Source: Leguminivora glycinivorella | Lineage: Eukaryota > Arthropoda > Insecta > Lepidoptera > Tortricidae | Assembly: GCF_023078275.1 (NCBI RefSeq) | Contig: NC_062993.1 | Coordinates: forward strand, 1,488,001-1,552,000 | Length of the DNA: 64,000 nt | Direction of reading: 5' to 3' | Shown: one piece after another, positions 29,166 to 40,250 of the stretch | Position numbering within the stretch: the stretch's first letter is position 1 | Layout: each line of letters starts with the position of its first letter | Translations under genes and position numbers: made by a program | Notes under the pieces: generated by a model | Database searches by the model: none | What the model was told of the DNA's origin: nothing | The model's input: the letters and a program-made list of their open reading frames with translations, nothing else

Positions 29166-29669
29166 TTATATGTTTTACCAAACATAGTCACATAATGTGT
29201 AGATATTATGTAAGTATTACGTTTAGGGTGAAACTTCTGTTGAAGGCGGGTTTTTGTAAAGTTTTCCTTTACGCCTTTCAGTAAAGTTCGAAATCAGAAT
29301 AAATAGTAGATGAGAGTTGCATAATTTTTATTTCTCTTATAACATTGTGTTTTTATATTTTTAGGTCTACACTACTTGTCTTGTTCTTGTATAATGGTGG
29401 GTCAAGACTTTACTATAAGGGGGGCACGTGAAGATGCAGGAAGTTCAAAATTTTAACCAAGATTTACAAGTTAACGGGACATATTTGACATGTTTATTCA
29501 CCTTTTTGTTGTTTTATACTAACCCTATTTACTTTTGTTATGTACTGTTATGTTTTCCATTGTTTTGTTTCCCCATTTATAGTTTAGGAAACTTAGAAAA
29601 TTATGTGGATTGACTCAAGGCACAGTGGAGTAAATATCAGCCAGAAGATATTAAAAGGTTTCAAAAATT

Positions 29670-29720
29670 GTTGCGGGGACCGCTTTCCATCAGGCGGGCG
29701 GTATAGTATAATTACCTGTT
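29670..29720 (-). repeat. Fragment of the tacgtcggcggcaaacaagc family
   Basis: ggaccgctttccatcaggcg matches the complement of the family at 7150-7185. The rest has diverged. Confidence 0.45.
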
Positions 29721-29853
29721 TGTCACCGATGTGGTAGAAGAAATTGGTAAAATGGTAAATGAAGTCAGACTAAAAATAATTACTGCTGCTTTAATAATTG
29801 CTGTTAAATAATTTTATTGATGAACGTGTAATATTTATAATATTATTAATAAA

Positions 29854-29881
29854 ATGTCTATGTCTATGTCTATGTCTATGA
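29854..29881. repeat. (tctatg)n microsatellite
   Basis: About four and a half units of tctatg. Confidence 0.8.
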
Positions 29882-32248
29882 CTAGTTAGAGTCAGTAAGC
29901 AGTTTCATATTATGTCGAGGTAAGTGAGCATGTCTGAATTATTATAATCTTCGTGTTTTACTTATGTAACTTTATAGATTCGGCGAGATAGATCTACAAT
30001 ATAATGCATTCGGTTAAATTCGAATCTTCTTGTGATTAGGTAGGTAGGTACTTTATTGGAATCGTCTTGTGATTACTTTTATTGGCCGGAGACATGTTGC
30101 AACATTAGCGATATTACAACGTGAGTGCAACCGTAGTTTCATTGAGTTTTATTGTAGATTTTGTTGCTCCGTAATTGTCAGTTTTAACATTACTCCGTTT
30201 ATTTAAAATTAGAAAGGATTTTCATGTTATTCTTTTATATTTCCTTGAACAAAACTAGAGACGTAGTATATTAAACGTTTTAGTCCTTAAATTAACCAGT
30301 CTTTTAAATTTTTGATAAGCACTCATATCAGTAAACTTTCAGATTAACATTAGAGTCAAGTAAGGTCAAATAGAGTCAAGTAGTATTATGAAATGTTTCA
30401 CTCTTAACTTTAATTAGTTTCTTAAACCAAGGTAACTGGTAAGTACTTGTTTTACTAGATATATTAGTAGATTACCATTATCGTCGGGTGTTCATAGTAT
30501 TGCTTTCGTCGACGTCTAGCTCACGGAAGTCTACCTCTACTCTATCGTATAGCGGCGTTCTCCCATTCTCTCAAGGTGAATGTGAGGTAATGACACCGCT
30601 CAAGACCGAACGAAACGGTGTGTTCTTGTGTTGAAGGACGAAACTCATTTTGGGTTATCGTGCCAGCGAAGTAAGTAGTAAGTAATAGGTATAAGTAAGT
30701 ACCAAGTAAGTAGTAAGTATTTGTTCTATCATATATTCTGTGGAAGTAGGTATGTAAGTAGGTATTCATAATATTACATGGAAGGAAAATTGTTTTTCAT
30801 ACCTACTCAGTAAAATCTGCGTCTATTATATTCAATTGTTTAAATCCAATTTTACATTCCAATTCTATAGTATCGATTCAGTAAATAAGGGATAGTTCAT
30901 CACGTTTTTCATAAACATAGATATACCTATTTATACCTCCTAGTTGTTTGATTTTGATTTTGAAAACATAGACGTGATTTTTAGAAATAGTAAAAGTTAG
31001 GTACGTCGAATTTCAACTCAATGTAATGGTCAGCAGAGGGTAAGAGTATGTACTTACTATTGTATTGTATTGTACTGTATTATAGTACGGGCGATTTTCC
31101 GCAACCGATTTCTTGCGCGTATTTTGCGTGATGTATAAGCTAACTATTATCAATAGGTATTCTAATTATAAGCAGATTAACGAAATAAGACGTAAGTAGT
31201 TTGTCATTACCATCATTATACATAGATAAACTTACATTAAGAGGTTAAAGGTGCACTCTACTCAGGGAGTTTTCGCATTGTCCGATGCGATATCCGAGGT
31301 CGGATCGGATAGTGTGAGAACACACTTAAAGACAAATTTCAATTTTCATAGTTGTGTGTTTTCTGAATGTATGTATAGTTGTGTTTGAATGTAGGTATGT
31401 AATGTATGTATGTTACGAGACTATTTAGAAGTCATTTATTTTCTGTTAAGGGCTATTCATCTAATTAATTCCTTTTGAAATCGTTGACGCAATTAAATAA
31501 AGCTTAAAGTTAGAAATGTCAGAATAGTAAACTCAGCTTATTAATCATTATTCATTTTGTATAGTTCACCATAATCTAAATCTTAGAATTTTTGTGTGTA
31601 ATTTGTGACAGATGAAGAAAAGTTAATTTCGCAAAGAGGACCTGAAGTAGGCCAACAATTATGTAACGGAACACTTTTGTAATTTAAATGTAATTGTAGG
31701 TATGTGTATGTATGTTATTTTAGTATTCGTTTGTTTCAAGTGATACTGTAATGCTTGTGGTTGAAACATGATGTTTTAGCATAATATCACATTACATGAT
31801 CCTAATAACGCCATCTAGTTTCAATTTGTTGTCTTTAGAGGGCAACGGGTAGATTGGTAGGTATACATTTTTTATTTTAAAATGTAGGGTGTCGCGAGAA
31901 GAATGAAGGGGACCGTCAAGAAAGATGAGAGATCAATGAGAAATTCCGTCAATGTCGTCATTTTAGAAATGTAAACTGGAAAGTTTAATTGTTTTACGTA
32001 CGTGAAAAGGACGGTGTATACCGTAATCATATGTACAAGCGGTACGTGCGAGTGTGTTATTGTCGCGGGGTAAGTGTTATACGACTGTTCGTGTATTTAC
32101 AGGACTAGTTCTAAATGTGCTTAGTGTTCATTCATATTTTTCGTGCGACATTTTGTCCGAAACGCAATTGTTCCTACGGTGGTAAAATAATCAGAAAAGA
32201 TAAATGAAAGAAAATTAAACATCAAGGCAATCTGTCTTCGTCGATATA

Positions 32249-32345
32249 CATTGCCTATTTCACCACAGTCGCCGTAGCACACTTAGTTCAGTGGATTGGG
32301 CTACGAAGCGGTAGATTACCGGTTCGAACCCCGGCAATGAAATAT
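32249..32345 (+). other. tRNA-like segment 2
   Basis: ttagttcagtgg (32283-32294) matches an A-box and ggttcgaaccc (32321-32331) is a perfect B-box; a T-run (atatttttg) follows. cattgcc (32249-32255) can pair with ggcaatg (32333-32339), but the distance is 91 nt, too long for a plain tRNA. This could be a pol III-transcribed SINE head. Confidence 0.4.
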
Positions 32346-32788
32346 TTTTGTGTATTTTATTGTTTGAGTTTTTTCCTTTTAATTTGTTTTAGTTTAGTTT
32401 TAAGGTTCTTCCTCTATATTTATTTTAGTTTTGTTTTTAATCTTATTGTTCAAGTTTATCCATTTGTGACTAAACTTTGGTCAATTGGTTCCTTTATTTA
32501 GCTTCTCACAATTTGAACCCTTTAGAATACCCTAAAGTTTAGTTGTCACGGGGGCATGTATGCCAGCGAGTAAAGAGAGTTGTAATTATTTTGTGGGTGA
32601 TAAAGATGACTTTTGTTGTGAGTTATTCCGTGTTTGGTTATCACAACTGAGTATGTAAAAGTTTAGTTCGCAGGGGGGCACGTGTGCCAGCATGTAAAAT
32701 TGTAATTAGTTTGTGTAAGCACCAGATGAATTAAATTGTAAGTGTATGTGTTTGTTACTTTTGTTTCCGTTTGACTTAATTAGTAACT

Positions 32789-32808
32789 GGGGGGGGGGGG
32801 GGGGGGGG
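32789..32808 (+). repeat. Run of 20 G
   Basis: An uninterrupted G20 run followed by tgtgctcatcatcatcat. Could form quadruplex structure, or its length may be a sequencing artefact. Confidence 0.8.
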
Positions 32809-33684
32809 TGTGCTCATCATCATCATAATTCGGCAAAGGTTAGAAGCCAGTATCTAATAGTTTTACATTTACAGAGTTAGTCAATAGCATAAAACTTGCA
32901 ATGACATGGGGGCAAGTTTAGTGTTAAGATATCTAGTTATGGTAACGTAGTAGTATCTATTCACGCATCGTTACATGACAATATTGTTCTTTAAAGTATG
33001 TTTCTTATCATGTGGATGGGAAATGAATAGAAATATTTTATTCAAGGACCTAGCAACAATGAACTATGTTTATCAAGCATAGATTTAGTCATGTTTTTCT
33101 ATTGCCAAGTAAAACTGATTGTAAATAAGGGTCATCCGTCTATAAGCCGTCATTTTATCCTCCACCTAGCTAAAAATATCGTGTAACTGTAACAGTATTA
33201 ATTTTGCAATTTTGTGTTGGGGAAATTAAAAATGAAGGTTAATCCAAAGTTCATATTTTATTTGTAATTACGTTAACTCGACGCGTTTCGTGCTTCGAGC
33301 TTTTGAGTTACAGAGCCAGCAGCAGTTGTACGGGACAGCAGCAGTAGTACGGGCCAGCAGCAGCAATCTACGAATTGGGGTGGCTGTCTTCGTCTGAAGC
33401 CCCTCCAAGAACATATTTGTGCAGTCAGCAGGATCTACTACTTCGGCAGAATAAACAAGTTCAAAAACATCTGAAGAGGATCTGGATAGTGAAGAATGAG
33501 ACGTGGGTAATCGTTTGGTTCAGGATATTTGTGGCTGGTCAAGTGTAAGATGAACATGTTACCATTTTGTAGTTAGAATACCTAAGTTAAGTGGCATAGC
33601 GCGTAGTAATTTTGATTAAAGCAATTGGCGTAACTAATTTGGCGTAAAGTAAAATACATTTGGCGTATATTTAATTGCAATTTG

Positions 33685-33795
33685 GCGTAAATGATTAAGC
33701 GTAATTTTTAGAGCATATAAGGCGTAACTGAGCGTAAATTTTAGAGCATATAAGGCGTAACCAAGTGTAATTTTTAGAGCGTATAAGGCGTAACT
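33685..33795 (+). repeat. Tandem repeat of about 33-37 bp, three units
   Basis: gcgtaa...gcgtaatttttagagc followed by atataag starts at 33685, 33722 and 33755, with the next gcgtaact at 33788. AT-rich, non-coding. Confidence 0.75.
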
Positions 33796-35678
33796 TTTAT
33801 GGTTGGAGTAATGTGGGATTGGTTTTTGGTGGTTGTGGGTGGCCAGTGCATGTGCGGGGCTATGGCTTTTTGTTGAACAGCAAGTCATGGTTTCGTATGT
33901 GTAAGGGTTTATTCATGACTATCAGGAATTAATTCTAACGTTGCTCTGACTATGTTTATTTTTAGCGTAATTTGTCTCAACCAATTGCGTTAAATTTTGT
34001 CAATATTAAGCGTAAGCGTAAACTTTAATTATAAGGTTGTAGTATAGTGTAATTTGTAAATTGCCTATTTCAATGTAAAGAACAATGCAATATATATTTT
34101 GTTCAAAAAAAAATGGGATAAACTTTTTCATTGTCAATATTTTGAGGTTTGCAACTTTGTATTAAACTGTATGAAAGAGCGAGTGAGGAAGAATAAAAGA
34201 TGATTGAATGAAACATGTATGTTGTTTGTGTACGACTCAGGTGATGTATGTTATGTGTAGATGTAAGAGAGGATGGATGAAAGAATTGATGTATGATTTT
34301 GTATGAGAGAGTTTATTAAGAGTTGTTTATCATCAAATATTAACAACAGTTATTGTTATTTGCAAACGGGGAAAAGGGGAACAAAGATGTGTTATCAAGA
34401 GAATATTGGTGTTAGGTTAATGTCATACCTTTTATAGGTAAATTCTTTTTGATAACACAATACTCTACAAGAAGCTATCACTATTCGTCCGTCACACTCT
34501 CTATGAACGAGTGGGTTTGCAGAAGGAGTGTTTTGATTTAGTTTGCTTAACCTATCTTAGGGGATCCGGGGTACCGGGCTGCACAGCAAGCACGTGGAAA
34601 AAAAAAAAGAACCATGTGTTTGAACTGCAGTGACGTGGCGGTCCTACCTTTGGAGAGAAATGTGTGCCTCTGATAGACAGTTTTGGTTATTGCTATTTAA
34701 CTGAAAAGCTTTCTATAGAAATGATTTTTTTGAAATCAATTGCTTTGTAGATTAGTATGGCATTTTGCAGCCGATATACATCCAGATATGTATAATTTTT
34801 ATAGTAATTTTTCATCATAAGTAGGATTATGATAATAATAACTTCCACAAAATAAAATAAAGTTATTAATAATGTAATAGCAAGGCTGAGGCTGTCCAGG
34901 AGTTCCTTCCTGTCCATTTGTATTACCAGTAACTCGGTCGAGACTTTCAAATACTTTTAAGGATGTCTTCTACATTCTTAACTGACCATTTGGCTGACTC
35001 CTGAGCTTACGTGATGTGGGGTGGTCAAGCATGTGAATTAAAACACATGTTTGAATTACTTCGTGTCCATCTATCCTGACGCTAACCTCAGATAAGGACT
35101 TTAGAGTTCGTTTGGGTTCCACACGAATAAAAAAAAAAAAATCGAGTGGAAATCATTTGAGCCATAACGTAATATATATGAATTCAAAATACTTCTAGCT
35201 TTCTTGCTTGGAAATAGAGTACTACATCACGCCAAGAAAGAAAGGAACCGGTTGTCCTGTGTGGGTTATTGACTGGAGTTATTGCCACTGGGAAAAAGTG
35301 TTGGAGGTTACCGCAAAGGTTTTTCCATTCTTTATGGGGAGGTTTTCGTTGTTTCTGGACATCTGGGCAATGTAGGTGGTGGAATCTCAATGGCTACGGT
35401 CGTAGATTCCGGATGAAACGCGAGGACTTTGCTACATAGGGCTCACTTGCCTCACAACCAAGTGTCGCATGGAGGGTGGAAATTCTGTCTGAAAGCAATT
35501 GGACTCATGGGTCATAATTCTGTGGGTTTATAATTTCATGCCGGATAATTTGCTTCCTTTCTAGTATTGGTCACTTTACGCATCACATTTGCATCAAAGG
35601 GTTAAATAACAATATCTGATTTAGAGTGGGAACATTTGTGCTCCGAGTCAAGGGTTACCAAACCTTTCCTCTGTGACA

Positions 35679-35693
35679 AATGTTGGGGGCAAT
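35679..35693 (+). promoter_or_regulatory. Polypurine tract of the large LTR element
   Basis: aatgttgggggcaat lies directly before the 3' LTR. The G5 run resembles that of the BEL element in this window. Confidence 0.5.
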
Positions 35694-37227
35694 TGTGACG
35701 ATCCGATAATCTCGTTTCGTACAAATCTATGCATGCATAAATATAATATTATTTTCATTCCAAATAGAAACATCATTCAAAACATCGGTAGCAAAAGTTC
35801 TAGGAAACAGGTCGAAACTCGACTTGGCGTCAGGCGATGGTGCGCAGCCAATCACGATCGAGATGAGCGCGTCGGCGCTGGAGGGTGCGCTTCGGATGCC
35901 CATATATGGTAATACAAGCGAGCAATGCCGTCGGGGCGCCGGGGGGACGCTAGCGTGGCAGGTTCGGGCGGGGCCGGCACCCGAGCGGGCTATATAAGCC
36001 AGTACACGGGGCGCAGGGGGAACATTCAGGAACGAGTCGCGGGTCGAGGCAGCCACGGGGAGATCTCTCCAAAGATAAGAAGGAGTCATGTGAGTTCTTT
36101 ATTATTTATCACTGTTTTTCTTTGTGATTTCAATATGATGTTCTATTGTGCTTTGTTATATGACTATTTTGTGGTACTTTGAAACATAACTCATTTATTA
36201 AGGGTTTTTATTATACACTTAGAATAATCTATGGATTTTAAATAATTCTCTGAAATTCTGGAGCATATTATATTATAATTTTATTACAATGCTTATCTGC
36301 ATATTTTCTGTGTATGAGATCCAAGGGTCTTCCATTAATTTCTAATGAATGCTGAAGCAAACTAAATTATTTTATATGAGAACTTATTACAATGTTAATT
36401 ATATGGTTATTTATACAAGCTTTTGCTTTAATTTGACTAAGGTTCTAAACAACTTCAGAAAAACAATGCTTAAATGCATGCTTTTGTGTTTGAGATCCAA
36501 GGGTCTTACATTAATTCCAAGGGGTCCTGAAGCAAACTAATTGATATTTATGTGTTAATTATATGGTTATCTGTACAAGCTTTTGCTTTTAAGTGAACTA
36601 AGGTTCCAACCAACTTCAGAAAATACTGAAGCAATTTATATTTTATTTATTCTTCAGAAATAAAAGATTATTTTATTTCTTTATACTTGATAATATTGTG
36701 ATATTATATTTTTATTATTTATTATATCTGTAGAATGAGCTGCTAATGGGGACTATATCTTTGGAGGTTTAATTGCTGAAGTATATGGGATAGCCGGGTT
36801 TTGAGAAGCTTAGGGACTAGGTTCTGTCGGGAATGCCAGTTTGAATTAAATATTTTTATTTCGGATTTGTTTTTGATAAATTAAAGAGACTCAGGTCTTT
36901 TCTCTTGCTACTTGGCATTGAAGTTATGATGCTTGTTTGGGCAGGAGGTCCAGGCTTGAGTATATCAGCTAAGCGTAACGTGACAGTTGAGGCAAGTTTT
37001 GTATAGCAATGCGTACAAGCTTACCACATACAATGATGGCCATTAAATGGAATTGTCTTGTTCAAATATAGTAATTGTAATCTTCATTAGTCAGTATGTT
37101 GGAGGAGAGTCTGGGGTTCTATGGTTTATAAAGATCAAAATTTTTAAGAGAACCGGTTGATAGGTTCACATTCCAGAAAAGATGATTCTAAGAAAGGATC
37201 CAAGGCCTGGCATTTTAGATGACAGAA

Positions 37228-37266
37228 CTAGTTTTTTAAAGGTGCGCGGGGCCCGAGGGCCCCGCG
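37228..37266 (-). other. Helitron 3' end: hairpin plus CTAG
   Basis: cgcggggccc-ga-gggccccgcg forms a 10-bp stem; ttttttaaaggtg separates it from CTAG. In known Helitrons this hairpin signals rolling-circle termination. Confidence 0.85.
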
Positions 37267-37513
37267 GTGTTCTTTTGTGCTTTGCTTTTTGTGCTTTGCT
37301 TATGCTTTTGCTTTTTGTTTTTGTGCTTTGCTTTTTTGTTTTTGTGCTTTGCTTGTTTGATTTATTGCTTTGCTTGTTTGCTTTTTTGCTTTAGCCTTTG
37401 CGTGCTTGGGAGCACTCTCTGCCCGCAGCTCGGCCTGCGGCCTCGCGTGCTTGGGAGCCTGTCAGACACGCTCCGGGCCTTCGGCCCTCCGCGTAGTTAC
37501 TGTGGGGGTTGTA

Positions 37514-37652
37514 GGGAAGTTGGAGCTTAAACACGACCCAATAGTAAAAGTGTCTTGAGAAGCTCACGACGGCGGCCTCCGGCCTGTCGTTTGAGTCGTT
37601 TCGCTTCTCTAGACACTTTTACTATTGGGTCGTGTTTAAGCTCCAACTTCCC
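37514..37652. repeat. Long palindrome 1 in the Helitron
   Basis: gggaagttggagcttaaaca... is inverted at the other end; arms of about 48-50 bp are nearly perfect, around a GC-rich centre (cgacggcggcctccggcc). Confidence 0.85.
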
Positions 37653-37951
37653 GGTCCGCCGGCGCGCCGATCAGGGACGCTCCGGGCCTTCGGCCCTACG
37701 CGGAGCTCGGCCTTCGGCCTTCGCTCGGCTCCGAAGCTACGCGTCGGGCCTTCGGCCCGCCGCTTCGCTTGTTAAGATACTTTTTGTTATTGTTTTGCTT
37801 GGGAGCACAGTCTGTACGCAGCTCGGCCTGCGGCCTTCGCGTGCTTGGGAGCACTCTGCCCACAGCTCGGCCTGCGGCCTTCGCGTGCTTGGGAGCCTGT
37901 CAGACACGCTCCGGGCCTTCGGCCCTCCGCGTAATTACTGTGGGGGTTGTA

Positions 37952-38095
37952 GGGAAGTTGGAGCTTAAACACGACCCAATAGTAAAAGTGTCTTAGAGAA
38001 GCGAAACGACGGGCCGGAGGCCGCAGGCCGCAGGCCCGTCGTGAGCTTCTCTAAGACACTTTTACTATTGAGTCGTGTTTAAGCTCCAAATTCCC
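37952..38095. repeat. Long palindrome 2 in the Helitron
   Basis: Same arms as palindrome 1 with two visible changes in the right arm (tattgagtcg, ccaaattccc). The centre ggccggaggccgcaggcc is itself repetitive. Confidence 0.85.
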
Positions 38096-38394
38096 GGACT
38101 GCCGGCGAACCGATCAGGGACGCTCCGGGCCTTCGGCCCTACGCGGAGCTCGGCCTTCAGCCTTCGCTTGAGTTCGAAGCTCCGCGTCGGGCCTTCGGCC
38201 CGCCGCTTCGCTTATTTAGGTACTTTTTGTTATTGTTTTGCTTTGGAGCACAGTCTGTACGCAGCTCGGCCTGCGGCCTTCGCGTGCTTGGGAGCACTCT
38301 GCCCGCAGCTCGGCCTGCGGCCTTCGCGTGCTTGGGAGCCTCTCAGACACGCTCCGGGCCTTCGGCCCTCCGCGTAGTTACTGTGGGGGTTGTG

Positions 38395-38537
38395 GGGAAG
38401 TTGGAGCTTAAACACGACCCAATAGTAAAAGTGTCTTGAGAAGCTCACGACGGGCCTACGGCCTGCGGCCTCCGGCCCGTCGTTTCGCTTCTCTAAGACA
38501 CATTTACTATTGGGTCGTGTTTAAGCTCCAACTTCCC
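38395..38537. repeat. Long palindrome 3 in the Helitron
   Basis: Same arms as the other two, with acatttac for acttttac in the right arm. Centre cgggcctacggcctgcgg. Confidence 0.85.
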
Positions 38538-38651
38538 GGACCGCCGGCGAGCCGATCAGGGACGCTCCGGGCCTTCGGCCCTACGCGGAGCTCGGCCTTC
38601 GGCCTTCGCTGGGTTTCGAAGCTCCGCGTCGGGCCTTTGGCCCGCCGCTTC

Positions 38652-38784
38652 TGAAAATGAAAATGAAATGAAAAAATGAAAATGAAATATTTATTTTTCA
38701 AGTAGGCATATTACAATGCGCATATGAACGTCAAATAAAGCTACGCCGGCTCTAACCCTACGCCTCAGCCTCGAGAAGATTTCA
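38652..38784 (-). mobile_element. 133-bp LINE 3' fragment inserted in the Helitron array
   Basis: GCTTC is duplicated at 38647-38651 and 38785-38789; the other array units show the empty site (ccgccgcttcgctt). The insert has a (tgaaaa)n-like end, then atatttatttttcaagtagg and aataaagctacgccggctc, which I know as a lepidopteran LINE 3' end in reverse. It is the innermost layer of the stack. Confidence 0.75.
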
Positions 38785-39135
38785 GCTTCGCTTATTTAGA
38801 TACTTTTTGTTATTGTTTTCTTGGGAGCACAGTCTGCACGCAGCTCGGCCTGCGGCCTTCGCGTGCTTGGGAGCACTCTGCCCGCAGCTCGGCCTGCGGC
38901 CTTCGCGTACTTGGGAGCCTGTCAGACACGCTCCGGGCCTTCGGCCCTCCGCGTAGTTACTGTGGGGATTGCAGGATTTGTAGGGAAGTTGGACCTCCGG
39001 CCTGCGGCCTCCGGCCCGCCGCGTCGCTTTTTAGACACTTTTACTTATATTTTCTTGCTTGGGAGCACTGTCTGTACGCAGCTCGGAACTTGGACCGGAG
39101 CAATGACCGTCGGGCTGTAGAACGCTCCCTCAGGC

Positions 39136-40250
39136 TGGTAGGGAAATTTGACTTTGTCCCCTCTCGCCGCCGTTTTTGACTTTTCCAAAATTTTTTTTTC
39201 TCATTTCTATTTTTGGCCCCCGCTCTTACCACGTGCCTAATTTGAACGCGCTCGGACCGAAAATAAAAAAAAAAATTTCAAAGTCGGCCATTTTGAAATT
39301 TTGTAAATGCCATTCGATGGACCTCAGATAACTGTACAACATTAGTTTAAGCACTATTAACCTTTTTCCTACCGTTACGGAGCTATGGGGATTTAAAAAA
39401 AAACCTCCATACAAACTGGTAGGGAAATTTGACTTTGTCCCCTCTCGCCACCGTTTTTGACTTTTCCAAATTTTTTTTTCTTATTTCTATTTTTGGCCCC
39501 CGTTCTTACCACGTGCCAAATTTGAACGCGCTCGGACCGAAAATAAAAAAAAAAATTTTCAAAGTCGGCCATTTTGAAATTTTGTAAATGCCATTCGATG
39601 GACCTCAGACAACTGTACAACATTAGTTCAAGCACTATTAACCTTTTCCCTACCGTTACGGAGCTATGGGGATTTAAAAAAAGGACCTCCATACAAATTT
39701 CAATTGGCCTTCAAAGGGCGCCATTTTGAATTTTTCAAAATTTTCTTTTTGTATACTAATCTTGGGGCGACTGTCTACCCGTGTACAAAATTTCAGCGCG
39801 CTCGGACCATTTTGAAATTTTTCAAAAAAAAAAGTCGGCCATTTTGATTTTTTTTTAATGCCATTCGATGGACCTCGGGTGACTGTATAACATTTGTTTG
39901 AGCACTTTTCACTTGTTTGTACCGTTACGGAGCTATGGTAATTAAAAGAAAAACCTCCATTCAAATTTCAATTGGCCCTCAAAGGCCGCCATTTTGAATT
40001 TTTCAAAATTTTCTTTTTGAATATAAATCTTGGGGCCACCTTCCATCCGTGTGCCAAATCTCAGCGCGCTAGGACCATTTTGAAATTTTTCAAAAAAAAA
40101 AGTCGGCCATTTTGAATTTTTTTTAATGCAACTTTTTTCTACTCGGATACCTGTATGACATTTGGTCGAGCACCCCCCGGCTATCTCTTACGGTTTAAAA
40201 GTTGCCATACAAAATAAAAGTGGCCAGTTTTCCCACATTTGTAGCACTTT
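39136..40250. repeat. AT-rich tandem array in the Helitron, four to five diverged units of about 250-281 bp
   Basis: Units start near 39136, 39417, 39694, 39962 and (partial) 40208. Shared blocks are acgcgctcggacc, agtcggccattttga, atgccattcgatggacct and accgttacggagctatgg. The first two units are very alike and later ones diverge progressively. No protein frame is shared among units. Confidence 0.8.

Larger units (their letters stand above)
25303..35693 (+). other. Non-coding interior of the large LTR element
   Basis: 10.4 kb. Only short frames, none with retroelement domains. It holds tandem repeats (26270-26580, 33685-33795), a CTGT microsatellite, two tRNA-like segments, a GC-rich GCC-repeat block, several dispersed repeats and a 20-G run, listed separately. 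The remaining stretches (25330-26265, 27135-27585, 27970-28515, 29890-32240, 32350-32780, 32820-33680, 33800-35675) show nothing I can name. Confidence 0.7.
37404..39135. repeat. GC-rich tandem array in the Helitron (units of about 390-590 bp)
   Basis: Units begin gcttgggagcac (near 37404, 37798, 38232, 38820, 39058). They carry agctcggcctgcggcctt, gctccgggccttcggccct, and in three units a 140-bp palindrome. The third unit is lengthened by a 133-bp insertion, and the last two lack the palindrome. The motif ggccttcggcc is itself a tetraloop-type hairpin and recurs more than ten times. Long frames here arise from composition; no protein is supported. Confidence 0.85.

Noticed and set aside
37182..39120. 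Many overlapping open frames of 60-137 codons in the Helitron
   Set aside because: They come from GC-rich tandem repeats read in all phases; no domain, no start context, and they recur with the repeat unit.
37404..39135. Regular repeats considered as a CRISPR-like array
   Set aside because: Units are hundreds of bases long and palindromic inside a Helitron in a eukaryotic genome.
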